From: Bacillaceae bacterium OF18-1A
GTDB taxonomy: Bacteria; Bacillota; Bacilli; Bacillales; Bacillaceae_G
DNA: 31,375 nucleotides
Assembly: GCA_027694045.1 (NCBI GenBank)
Contig: JAQEWB010000017.1
Coordinates: forward strand, 1-31,375
Direction: 5' to 3'
Position 1 is the stretch's first letter, and the number at the start of each line of letters is the position of its first letter. The notes under the pieces are model-generated. The model was not told where the DNA came from, did no database searches, and worked only from the letters and a program-made list of their open reading frames with translations. The translations under genes were made by a program, and so were the position numbers. Below, in pieces: positions 21,750 to 29,795 of the stretch.

Positions 21750-23270
21750 TTACTTACGTAAAAATGGAATTTGCTTTTTGGATATCCAGTCCAACTTTAA
21801 TGCGCATACACCATATATAAATAATGCCACGCAAAATGCTAAACCACTATATATCATTGCAAAAAGTCTAGAATCCATTACATTTATTAAAGTAGATACG
21901 GTATATAATCCAATACCTACTATACTAGATATTCCAATTACAGCAAAAAATCTTCCTATATGAATCGAATAAGCTAACTCTTTTCGAATATACGCATAAT
22001 TTATGACACAGATCAAAATATATATGATTAGTGTACTATAAGCCGCACCAGTTATTCCAAATTTACTTACGAGTACTATATTTAAGATGATTTTTACAAA
22101 GCTCGCTCCAACAACTATCCAAGCAGCTCGCATCGAACGATTAATGCCTTGCAAAATTCCTATTGATAATACCATAAGTGATGTGAAATACGAACTACCA
22201 ATTAAAACAGCTAACATTCCGCTTCCTTTAGCATCTGTAAACAATGCGACATTAAGCGGAACTGCAAGTGCCATGAGCCATATTGTTATGGGCGCTGTTA
22301 ACACATGCGCAAGTTCATTTGTTCGCTCAATCGTCTCTTTTGCTAAAGCTACATCTTTCTTCGTTAACGCAGCAGTTAACAACGGAATTAAAGGAAATAC
22401 TATCGCACTAGCAAACACGACAATTAATTGTGTGAATGCAAAGCCACGACTATATATACCGAATTGTTCTTGAATTGTTGTAGAGGATTCATGCAACATA
22501 TGTGGAATAGTTACAGAATCAACTAAATTTAACAACGGCATCGACAATGCTCCGATTGCGATTGGAATCGAAACACGCAATATTTTTTTTGCATTTTCTT
22601 TAAAATCTTGCAGTGAATATGTCTTATTTTTATAACGATATATACTTTTCACATACTTCAATCTCAAATATATAAGTGACGTAATTACTCCAAGACAAGA
22701 ACCAATCATTGCTCCGCCTGTTATCACATCACTGTCTTTATTCCAAGCAACAAATATGTATGCAATTGCTAACATAAAGAACACGCGAATGAACTGCTCA
22801 ATTACTTGCGACACTCCAGTAGGTATCATATCTCCAAACCCTTGAAAATACCCTCGATATACCGCCATATATGGTGCGATTAATAGAGCAAATGAAGTGA
22901 CAATTAATGGGAGCCTCGTATCTTGTCCACCAAGCATGTTTGCAAACATACTTGATCCAGTAATAATAATTACAAACCCAAGTACTCCAAATATAACTCC
23001 AATAATAGAAGCTGACGTAAATAGTTTAGCAATCCCTTCCTTATCATCCTTCTCATGAAGTTCAGCGATTAACTGTGATATAGCTAACGGTACGCCCGCT
23101 ACCGATAAAGTTAAAGCGATCATATATACAGGAAAAACGAGGCGGAAAATTCCAAGTACTTCATCTCCTGCTATATTTTGCAATGGGATTTGAAAAAAAC
23201 TCCCCAATACTTTCGATAGAAACGTTGTAATAGTTAAAATCGCAGCACCTTTTACAAACCTTTTATTCAT
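21750..23270 (-). CDS. csaA: CsaA, MATE/Wzx-like polysaccharide flippase
   Basis: Polytopic membrane protein of 506 residues with about 14 hydrophobic segments, of the polysaccharide biosynthesis/SpoVB-like MOP superfamily. The start MNKRFVKGAAILTITTFLSKVLGSFF is typical of this family. csaA precedes csaB in the csaAB operon of B. anthracis and is predicted to export an SCWP precursor that CsaB pyruvylates; that role is inferred from context. The ribosome binding site is weak (AGAGATAGAAG before ATG). It is divergent from secA2, with about 280 bp between the starts. The gene symbol follows the S-layer locus and should not be confused with the unrelated CsaA chaperone of B. subtilis. Confidence 0.9.
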   Translation of the reverse strand: MNKRFVKGAAILTITTFLSKVLGSFFQIPLQNIAGDEVLGIFRLVFPVYMIALTLSVAGVPLAISQLIAELHEKDDKEGIAKLFTSASIIGVIFGVLGFVIIITGSSMFANMLGGQDTRLPLIVTSFALLIAPYMAVYRGYFQGFGDMIPTGVSQVIEQFIRVFFMLAIAYIFVAWNKDSDVITGGAMIGSCLGVITSLIYLRLKYVKSIYRYKNKTYSLQDFKENAKKILRVSIPIAIGALSMPLLNLVDSVTIPHMLHESSTTIQEQFGIYSRGFAFTQLIVVFASAIVFPLIPLLTAALTKKDVALAKETIERTNELAHVLTAPITIWLMALAVPLNVALFTDAKGSGMLAVLIGSSYFTSLMVLSIGILQGINRSMRAAWIVVGASFVKIILNIVLVSKFGITGAAYSTLIIYILICVINYAYIRKELAYSIHIGRFFAVIGISSIVGIGLYTVSTLINVMDSRLFAMIYSGLAFCVALFIYGVCALKLDWISKKQIPFLRK

Positions 23271-23509
23271 CTTCTATCTCTTTTCTTTCATTATATAATG
23301 TTCATAAATATTAAATCATACAAGATATAGCTATATTCTTCTCTTTTTTGAAAAATTTCACTTTATCTCATTTAGATATCATACCAAATTTCTTATACCT
23401 TGAATACTCTCTTTCTTTATCGCGTTTAAATATATCATGCTCACTAATGCTTTATTTTTATCCAGTTTTTTCTTCAATTTACTACTTCTACTTATTCGGG
23501 ATAAACATG

Positions 23510-23518
23510 TGCTATAAT
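23510..23518 (+). promoter_or_regulatory. Extended -10 promoter of secA2
   Basis: TGCTATAAT, a perfect TATAAT with the TGn extension, lies 33 bp upstream of the secA2 start. There is no good TTGACA at the proper distance, as is common for extended -10 promoters. The predicted untranslated leader is about 25 nt. Confidence 0.6.
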
Positions 23519-23551
23519 GTAGCTATTGTCAGTAAGAGGAGTGTTTACAAC

Positions 23552-25918
23552 ATGCTGAATTCGGTAAAAAAGCTGTTAGGAGATTCTCAAAAGAGAAAAC
23601 TAAAAAAATATGAACAACTTGTTCAAGAAATTAATAATTTGGAAGTAAAAATATCTGATTTGTCTGATGAAGAATTACGCCACAAAACGAGCACATTTAA
23701 AAGCATGCTCCAAGATGGAAAAACAGTAGATGACATAAAAGTAGAAGCATTCGCTGTTGTACGTGAAGCTGCAAAGCGTGTACTTGGATTACGTCACTAC
23801 GATGTGCAATTAATTGGTGGACTTGTATTATTAGAAGGTAATATCGCAGAAATGCCTACTGGCGAAGGAAAAACATTAGTTTCTTCTCTCCCAACATACG
23901 TACGCGCCCTTGAAGGAAAAGGCGTTCACGTTATTACTGTAAACGATTATTTAGCAAAACGAGATAAAGAATTAATTGGCCAAGTTCATGAATTTCTAGG
24001 TCTAAAGGTTGGATTAAATATTCCTCAAATTGATCCTGCTGAAAAGAAACTTGCGTACGAAGCTGATATTACATACGGTATTGGAACAGAATTTGGCTTT
24101 GATTATCTGCGCGATAATATGGCTGCTTCAAAAAGTGAGCAAGTACAGCGCCCTTATCATTTCGCTATTATCGATGAGATTGACAGCGTTTTAATTGATG
24201 AAGCAAAGACACCACTTATTATTGCCGGTAAAAAATCAAGTAGCTCTGATTTACACTATTTATGCGCAAAAGTTATTAAATCATTCCAAGACACTCTTCA
24301 TTACACGTACGATGCAGAAACGAAATCTGCTAGTTTTACAGAAGAAGGGATTACGAAAACGGAAGATTTATTCGATATTGATAACTTATATGATTTAGAG
24401 CATCAAACTTTATATCATTATATGATTCAAGCATTACGAGCTCATGTCGCTTTCCAGTGCGATGTTGACTATATTGTACACGATGAAAAAATATTACTTG
24501 TCGATATCTTCACAGGCCGCGTTATGGATGGTCGTTCTTTAAGTGATGGTTTACATCAAGCACTTGAAGCAAAAGAAGGTTTAGAAATTACGGAAGAGAA
24601 TCAAACACAAGCATCTATTACAATCCAAAACTTCTTCCGTATGTATCCAGCATTATCCGGTATGACAGGTACTGCAAAAACGGAAGAAAAAGAATTTAAC
24701 CGTGTGTACAACATGCAAGTTATTCCGATTCCGACTAACCGCCCTGTCCTTCGTGAAGATAAAAGCGACGTTGTATACGTAACAGCAGATGCAAAATACA
24801 AAGCTGTACGTGAAGATGTTCTGAAACATCATAAACAAGGACGCCCTATTTTAATTGGGACGATGTCTATCTTACATTCAGAAACTGTTGCTCGTTACTT
24901 AGATGAAGCAAATATTTCATACCAATTGTTAAATGCGAAAAGCGCAGAGCAAGAAGCCGATTTAATCGCAACTGCTGGACAAAAGGGGCAAATTACAATT
25001 GCGACGAATATGGCTGGACGTGGTACTGATATTTTACTAGGAGAAGGTGTCCACGAACTTGGCGGATTACATGTAATTGGAACAGAACGCCACGAATCAC
25101 GCCGCGTTGATAATCAGCTAAAAGGTCGTGCTGGTCGCCAAGGAGATCCTGGTAGCTCTCAGTTCTTCCTTTCTTTAGAAGATGAAATGCTAAAACGTTT
25201 CGCACATGAAGAAGTAGAGAAATTCAACAAATCATTGAAAGCAGATGAAACCGGACTCATTCTAACTTCTAAAGTTCACGAATTCGTAAACCGTACACAA
25301 TTAATTTGTGAAGGTAGCCATTTCGCAATGCGCGAGTACAATTTAAAATTAGATGATGTAATAAATGACCAACGTAACGTTATTTATAAATTACGTAACA
25401 ACTTATTACAAGACGATACAAATATGATTGAAATTGTTATTCCAATGATTGATCATGCTGTAGAAGCAATTTCTAAACAATACCTTTTAGAAGGTATGCT
25501 TCCAGAAGAATGGGATTTCACTCGTTTAACAACGAGCATAGAAGAAATTTTACCGGTAGAAAACATGCCATCATTATCAGCAAATAACGTCCATTCACCG
25601 GAAGATTTACAATCCGTTTTACAAGAAACGTTATCGCTTTATAAAGAGCGTGTAAATGAATTAAATAGTCATGCTGATTTACAACAGTCACTACGATATG
25701 TTGCCCTTCATTTCCTAGACCAAAACTGGGTAAATCATTTAGACGCAATGACTCACTTAAAAGAAGGCATCGGGCTAAGACAATATCAACAAGAAGACCC
25801 TACTCGTCTTTATCAAAAAGAAGGTTTGGATATCTTCTTATACACATATGGTAATTTTGAAAAAGAAATGTGCCGTTATGTTGCAAGACATTTAGGTGTT
25901 CCTGAAAACGTACAATAA
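23552..25918 (+). CDS. secA2: Accessory Sec ATPase SecA2
   Basis: ATP-driven preprotein motor of the accessory Sec pathway, which in B. anthracis is needed for efficient secretion of the S-layer proteins. 788 residues from ATG 23552: AGAGGAG is about 10 nt upstream and the promoter lies just before it. The in-frame extension to 23348 would run through the promoter. Walker A MPTGEGKT at 101-108, DEID at 208-211, and TNMAGRGTDI and GRAGRQGDPG in the second motor domain. It ends HLGVPENVQ without the C-terminal cysteine-rich zinc linker of housekeeping SecA, and is shorter than canonical SecA, as expected of SecA2. Followed after 14 nt by slaP, with a shared terminator. Confidence 0.95.
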   Translation: MLNSVKKLLGDSQKRKLKKYEQLVQEINNLEVKISDLSDEELRHKTSTFKSMLQDGKTVDDIKVEAFAVVREAAKRVLGLRHYDVQLIGGLVLLEGNIAEMPTGEGKTLVSSLPTYVRALEGKGVHVITVNDYLAKRDKELIGQVHEFLGLKVGLNIPQIDPAEKKLAYEADITYGIGTEFGFDYLRDNMAASKSEQVQRPYHFAIIDEIDSVLIDEAKTPLIIAGKKSSSSDLHYLCAKVIKSFQDTLHYTYDAETKSASFTEEGITKTEDLFDIDNLYDLEHQTLYHYMIQALRAHVAFQCDVDYIVHDEKILLVDIFTGRVMDGRSLSDGLHQALEAKEGLEITEENQTQASITIQNFFRMYPALSGMTGTAKTEEKEFNRVYNMQVIPIPTNRPVLREDKSDVVYVTADAKYKAVREDVLKHHKQGRPILIGTMSILHSETVARYLDEANISYQLLNAKSAEQEADLIATAGQKGQITIATNMAGRGTDILLGEGVHELGGLHVIGTERHESRRVDNQLKGRAGRQGDPGSSQFFLSLEDEMLKRFAHEEVEKFNKSLKADETGLILTSKVHEFVNRTQLICEGSHFAMREYNLKLDDVINDQRNVIYKLRNNLLQDDTNMIEIVIPMIDHAVEAISKQYLLEGMLPEEWDFTRLTTSIEEILPVENMPSLSANNVHSPEDLQSVLQETLSLYKERVNELNSHADLQQSLRYVALHFLDQNWVNHLDAMTHLKEGIGLRQYQQEDPTRLYQKEGLDIFLYTYGNFEKEMCRYVARHLGVPENVQ

Positions 25919-25932
25919 TGAGGTGAAAGGTT

Positions 25933-26814
25933 ATGTTATCATTCCTAAAAAAAGCGAAGAAAAAAGGAAAAGATACGACTGTCTCTAGTAATCAATTATT
26001 AGGACAAGAAGAAACAACTACTGAGAATAAAACTGTAAAACCAACACTTTACTTCCACCCAAGCTGGGGTGCAGTAGCACAAGAACAAAAATACATTTAC
26101 CAATTTTTACATAAAGAACTGCCACTTTTACAAGAATATCAAATTTCTTTATCTGGAATTGAGATTGAAAAACGTGACGGTGGCTATGACGTCGCTGTAT
26201 TTGTTCGCAGCACTGTTCCAAAATCTATTTCTTTTGAAGAAGTTACATTACTTCTTATGAATAAAGAGAACAAACTTTGTGCACGCAAAACATTCAATCT
26301 TTCTGCATTAGGAGAAATTCCTGCAAATGTAAACATGCCGTTCATCTTTACATTTGAGCAAGAAACGATTACTGACGCTGCATTATCTCAAACAGATTGG
26401 GAATTAGCGTTTGAACTTGAAGCTAAGCACGCATTAGATTTAGATCCATCTTGGGAAGCTCAATTACCTGAAGCAAGTAAAGAAGCTTTACGTAATTTCG
26501 TAGATAACTTAACACCACCGGGTGACGGTGAAATTAACTTCCTAGGCCTGCAAGCTACAAGAAAAGAAAATGGTGATTTACATACAACACTTCTTATTCG
26601 TAACGGCTGCAAAGACAATATTCAACTAGAGCAACTTCCTCTTCACATTGAAGATGCTTCTGGTGCCACTGTCGTTAAAGGAGCTTTCACATTACCGAAC
26701 CTTGAAATTAAAGCAAACACAACAAAACCGTGGTCATTTGTCTTCCCTGCTTCATCTATCCTAAAAGAAGATATGGATTTATCTTCTTGGAAAGCATTTG
26801 TACCACAAGACTAA
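25933..26814 (+). CDS. slaP: SlaP, accessory Sec S-layer assembly protein
   Basis: Protein of 293 residues encoded directly after secA2, matching the accessory Sec system S-layer assembly protein SlaP by position, size and composition. It starts MLSFLKKAKKKGKD and has no signal peptide. Two similar beta-rich modules are seen (about 55-165, with LSGIEIEKRDGGYDVAVFVRS, and about 195-290, with FLGLQATRKENGDLHTTLLIRN). Both carry an EIPANVNMPFIFTFE / EIKANTTKPWSFVFP segment, consistent with an internal duplication (SLAP repeats). GAGGTG and AAGG precede the ATG. In B. anthracis SlaP works with SecA2 in secretion of Sap and EA1. The stop overlaps the terminator stem. Confidence 0.92.
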   Translation: MLSFLKKAKKKGKDTTVSSNQLLGQEETTTENKTVKPTLYFHPSWGAVAQEQKYIYQFLHKELPLLQEYQISLSGIEIEKRDGGYDVAVFVRSTVPKSISFEEVTLLLMNKENKLCARKTFNLSALGEIPANVNMPFIFTFEQETITDAALSQTDWELAFELEAKHALDLDPSWEAQLPEASKEALRNFVDNLTPPGDGEINFLGLQATRKENGDLHTTLLIRNGCKDNIQLEQLPLHIEDASGATVVKGAFTLPNLEIKANTTKPWSFVFPASSILKEDMDLSSWKAFVPQD

Positions 26815-26839
26815 TAAGAGAGGCTCAGCCTCTCTTATT
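26813..26839 (+). terminator. Terminator of secA2-slaP
   Basis: Perfect 12-bp stem AATAAGAGAGGC / GCCTCTCTTATT with a 3-nt loop, followed by CTTTTTC. It overlaps the slaP TAA stop. Confidence 0.92.
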
Positions 26840-26852
26840 CTTTTTCATACAA

Positions 26853-26901
26853 AAAAGCCTGTTCAAAAAGATGGTCATCACACCTCTTTGAACAGGCTTT
26901 T
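26853..26901 (-). terminator. Terminator of the small convergent gene
   Basis: AAAAGCCTGTTCAAAAAG (26853-26870) and CTCTTTGAACAGGCTTTT (26884-26901) pair with one mismatch; T-run on the minus strand. It lies just after the stop of the gene at 26915-27286. Confidence 0.88.
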
Positions 26902-26914
26902 CTTTATATAAAAT

Positions 26915-27286
26915 TTATTTCGTTACTAATAAACGTTCAATATGGTATTCAGCTTCTAATTTGCACATTTCATCTGCATGCTGCACTTTATTCATCTTTA
27001 ATTGCTCTACCTGCTCTTCGCTCGGTGTTTCATTAATAAGCTCATTAATTTTTTCATTTACTTTCACTGCTAATGCTTGATGGAAATCTGGATGCCCTTT
27101 CAACTCGTCATCTACTTTATTCATCCAAGTTGATTTTGTGTATAAATACTGTTTCCACTGTTCAACAAATTGTTGCATATCAAACTTTGCTTCGTTCCAT
27201 TCAATTTCTTTCATATACTTCTCAAAAGAAACAACAATTGAGCGTGTAATCCCAATTTTCACTCCGTGTGGTAACTGTTTGTACAT
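26915..27286 (-). CDS. Conserved small cytoplasmic protein of unknown function
   Basis: A 123-residue, largely helical and charged protein that I do not recognise as a named family. No signal peptide or membrane segment. The N-terminus (YKQLPHGVKIGITRSIVVSF) may form a beta strand; the rest looks all-alpha (FEKYMKEIEWNEAKFDMQQFVEQWKQYL, VNEKINELINE, EEQVEQLKMNKVQHADEMCKLEAEYHIERLL). Two starts are adjacent, TTG 27289 and ATG 27286; GGAGGG is 8 nt before the ATG. It converges on secA2-slaP with a double terminator between, so there is no operon link to secretion. Confidence 0.75.
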   Translation of the reverse strand: MYKQLPHGVKIGITRSIVVSFEKYMKEIEWNEAKFDMQQFVEQWKQYLYTKSTWMNKVDDELKGHPDFHQALAVKVNEKINELINETPSEEQVEQLKMNKVQHADEMCKLEAEYHIERLLVTK

Positions 27287-27420
27287 CAATTATTCCCTCC
27301 AGCTTAAAGCTCTTCCTTCTAATACAAAAAGGAATCTCAAAATTCATATACGTTCTCATAATATCACATTGCTAATCTAAAAGGTTACTATACTGCTTAG
27401 ATTAATAAATGTCAACAGAC

Positions 27421-27450
27421 GTAAAACATCTCAATATACAGATGTTTTAC
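27421..27450. other. Perfect inverted repeat beside the SulP terminator
   Basis: GTAAAACATC (27421-27430) and GATGTTTTAC (27441-27450) are perfectly complementary with a 10-nt spacer. No T-run follows on either strand. It could be a second hairpin of a tandem terminator or an operator of the adjacent small gene. Confidence 0.5.
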
Positions 27451-27454
27451 ATAT

Positions 27455-27484
27455 AAAAAATACTCTCCAAAGAGAGTATTTTTT
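27455..27484 (-). terminator. Terminator overlapping the SulP stop codon
   Basis: Perfect 13-bp stem AAAAAATACTCTC / GAGAGTATTTTTT with a 4-nt loop. The TAA of the SulP gene (27483-27485) overlaps the stem end. Confidence 0.88.
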
Positions 27485-28961
27485 ATATAGCTTTAGCTTT
27501 CGCAAACTGCAATTTATCTTTTTGCTCACCATTCGCCATCGTAACTAACGTTTTTTCAACATGAGGATGTACTTGTCTTAGTGTGACTCTCACTCCTGAT
27601 TTATCCGACTGCTCAATGAAATTCAATAACGCCATCGCTCCTGATACATCCATATAACGTACCCCATTCATACATAAAACAACCGGGGACTTCACATCTT
27701 GTAAAGCGTAGAAAACACGATCTACAGACAAGAAAGAAAGTGGGCCTTTAATTTTGTACGTCGCTTCTTTCTCTTTTACAATAGAAGTTTTACGTTCTTT
27801 ACATTTCACCACATATATAATGAAAGAAAGAATAATACCGAATGCAACAGCAATCATTAAATCAAACTTCACCGTTACAAACATCGTAATAAGCATAACA
27901 GCTACATCACCTTTTGGTGCCACATGCATTTTCCTCATACTTTCCCAATCAAACATACCAATACCAGTTAAAATTAAAATACCTGATAATACAGCAAGTG
28001 GAATATATTGTACGACTGAACCAAGTCCCATAATGAAAATGAATAATATCACACTATGCATACAAGCTGACAGTGCTGTTTTACCACCACTTCTTATATT
28101 AACGATAGACCTTACAGTCGCACCAGCACCAGCTAATCCGCCAAACAATCCGCTCATAACATTACCGATTCCTTGCCCAACGAGCTCTTTATTACTTTTA
28201 TGACGTGTACCTGTCACATTATCCATTACGACCGATGTTAACAACGAGTCAATCGATCCTAACAAAGCAATACTAAGCGCTGGTAAAATAAGTTCCGCTA
28301 TCCCTGTGCCGCTTAGAGATGGAATATGAAGCGTCGGCATCGCTTCTGGAATTGTTCCGATCTTTTCAATCATTTTATTTAATGAAAGACTTCCGATGAA
28401 CGGTAACTTTACTGTCAGCCCTTCTAAAGCCGAAGCGAATAACGGTAACAACGCCGTCACACCTACTAATGCAACTAAACTAGATGGAATCGCCTTAATC
28501 CATTTTCCAGAAACGATCATAACAATAATCGTCAATACTACGAGTAAAAAACTATTTTGCACATGCTTCATTTCACCTAAAATAATGATCAGTGCAATAC
28601 CGTTCATAAATCCTGAAACGACAGGATACGGAATATATCGAACGTAAGAACCAAGCTTACATACACCAAATAAAATTTGAAAAAGTCCTGCCATCATAAA
28701 AGCAATAAAACTCGCCTCTAATCCGTGCGTTGCGATAACGCCTGTCGCAATAACCGTAATCGGTCCAGTTGGCCCAGTAACCTGCCCTGGTGTACCACCA
28801 AATAACGCCGCAAATAAACCTGCGAAAATCGCACCATATAATCCAACGAGTGCGCCCTCAGACGTCCCTGTCGCCGCAATACCAAACGCAATCGCAAGTG
28901 GCAACGCAACAATCGCAACAGTAAACCCTGCCAAACATTCCTTTGCTATTTTTTGAAGCAT
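27483..28961 (-). CDS. SulP/SLC26 family anion transporter with STAS domain
   Basis: Membrane transporter of 492 residues of the SulP family (sulfate, bicarbonate or related anions, usually with H+ or Na+). The N-terminal membrane region has about 10-12 visible segments and the family signature (AGFTVAIVALPLAIAFGIAATG near residue 15, GQVTGPTGPITVIATG near 60, and the GLAGAGATVRSIVNIRSGGKTALS segment). A C-terminal STAS domain (about 400-490) contains GVRYMDVSGAMALL, with the DxSG loop that is phosphorylated in anti-sigma antagonists. The start is ATG 28961 with AAGGTGG upstream. It is usually annotated 'sulfate permease', but the anion cannot be read from sequence; SulP proteins also serve as bicarbonate transporters. 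Confidence 0.9.
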   Translation of the reverse strand: MLQKIAKECLAGFTVAIVALPLAIAFGIAATGTSEGALVGLYGAIFAGLFAALFGGTPGQVTGPTGPITVIATGVIATHGLEASFIAFMMAGLFQILFGVCKLGSYVRYIPYPVVSGFMNGIALIIILGEMKHVQNSFLLVVLTIIVMIVSGKWIKAIPSSLVALVGVTALLPLFASALEGLTVKLPFIGSLSLNKMIEKIGTIPEAMPTLHIPSLSGTGIAELILPALSIALLGSIDSLLTSVVMDNVTGTRHKSNKELVGQGIGNVMSGLFGGLAGAGATVRSIVNIRSGGKTALSACMHSVILFIFIMGLGSVVQYIPLAVLSGILILTGIGMFDWESMRKMHVAPKGDVAVMLITMFVTVKFDLMIAVAFGIILSFIIYVVKCKERKTSIVKEKEATYKIKGPLSFLSVDRVFYALQDVKSPVVLCMNGVRYMDVSGAMALLNFIEQSDKSGVRVTLRQVHPHVEKTLVTMANGEQKDKLQFAKAKAI

Positions 28962-29081
28962 ATAATAACCACCTTCATATTAAGTCCATGTTCCATTGTA
29001 CACCTAAAAAGATACATCCGTCATTGTACTTTTTACAGTCTCGTGACGTAAACGTATTCAATTACAATCTTCCCTCTATCT

Positions 29082-29109
29082 TTGGAAACCATTATAACTA
29101 TGCTATAAT
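29082..29109 (+). promoter_or_regulatory. Sigma-A promoter merging into a dispersed repeat
   Basis: TTGGAA (29082-29087), a 16-bp spacer, then TGCTATAAT (29101-29109; perfect -10 with TGn extension). The last -10 bases overlap the first bases of the repeat ATAAAGTGAAAC, so the transcript would begin inside the repeat. Confidence 0.65.
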
Positions 29110-29230
29110 AAAGTGAAACTTTAATCAGTGGGGATTTTGTTTATCCCCCACTGATTATTAGCCCGCACCAATCGGGCTTTTACGGGCAGTTGATCCCCAA
29201 GGATCTTACTGCCCGTTAATGCGGGATAAA
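29108..29230. repeat. Dispersed intergenic repeat, copy B (standard form)
   Basis: Same ends as the copy at 1231-1387 but about 35 bp shorter because it lacks the extra internal hairpin. Stems: AATCAGTGGGG / CCCCACTGATT, AGCCCG / CGGGCT (perfect here, mutated in copy A), and ACGGGCAGT / ACTGCCCGT (perfect here). Three compensated stems suggest this is the better-preserved copy. It lies in the 5' leader of the gene at 29266. Confidence 0.8.
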
Positions 29231-29265
29231 CAAATTAAATCTTTTACTATATACTTGGAGGCACT

Positions 29266-29736
29266 ATGCTAACTTTTGAAGAAAAATTATCGATTATTGA
29301 ATCTTTCCCACAACTAGAAAGAAAAAACGTATCATTAAAACGTGTAAACTTCCACTTTGAAGAAAGTCTTTTAGATAAAAAGAACGTTGTATATCACTTA
29401 CACCCAAATGGAAACGGATTTGTATATGCAAGCGGTATTCAAGGCTATAAAACAGATGATAGAGGAATGGTTAACATTCGTGAGTTTTCAGAAGAGGAAT
29501 TACGTTCAGTAATCCAAAAATCAATTGACCTTCTATCAGAAAAATTAGAAGTGGCTACACCAAAAGGACCTATGCTTCAAGAAGATTGGCACAACGAAGA
29601 CGGCCATATCCTTACTCTTATCGAAGAAGATGATGATATGTGGAACGTTTACGCAGGTACAAACTTAGACGGTACATTTAACTCGTATCGTGAAGCTGCA
29701 GCTTACCTTGATGAAGAAGGATTTTCATTAAAATAG
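29266..29736 (+). CDS. Conserved protein of unknown function
   Basis: A 156-residue soluble, acidic protein not recognised as a named family. No signal peptide or transmembrane segment. It has a mixed alpha/beta look: a helix at the start (FEEKLSIIESFPQLERK), a strand pair (VVYHLHPNGNGFVYASGI), a helix (EEELRSVIQKSIDLLSEKL), and a C-terminal part with HILTLIEEDDDMWNVYAGTNLDGTFNSYREAAAYLDEEG. GGAGG lies 4 nt before the ATG. The transcript leader contains a complete dispersed repeat with several hairpins. The stop codon is embedded in a 21-bp terminator stem shared with the convergent LPXTG gene. Confidence 0.8.
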   Translation: MLTFEEKLSIIESFPQLERKNVSLKRVNFHFEESLLDKKNVVYHLHPNGNGFVYASGIQGYKTDDRGMVNIREFSEEELRSVIQKSIDLLSEKLEVATPKGPMLQEDWHNEDGHILTLIEEDDDMWNVYAGTNLDGTFNSYREAAAYLDEEGFSLK

Positions 29737-29777
29737 TAAAAAAAGCGGAGACTCCTAGTCTCCGCTTTTTTTACTAT
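29733..29777. terminator. Bidirectional terminator with 21-bp stem
   Basis: Arms 29733-29753 and 29757-29777 are perfectly complementary over 21 bp (core AAAGCGGAGACT / AGTCTCCGCTTT) with a 3-nt loop; T-runs on both strands. The TAG stop of the 29266 gene (29734-29736) lies inside the left arm. It also serves the leftward LPXTG gene. Confidence 0.92.
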
Positions 29778-29795
29778 AATTCACTACCCTACTCA

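Larger units (their letters stand above)
28962..29265. other. Divergent intergenic region with promoter and repeat
   Basis: About 300 bp between the leftward SulP gene and the rightward gene at 29266. It holds a sigma-A promoter on the plus strand (29082-29109) and a full dispersed repeat (29108-29230). No promoter for SulP was identified with confidence. Confidence 0.6.

Noticed and set aside
23348..23551. 68-residue N-terminal extension of SecA2
   Set aside because: It runs through the TGCTATAAT promoter, is not SecA-like and lacks a ribosome binding site.
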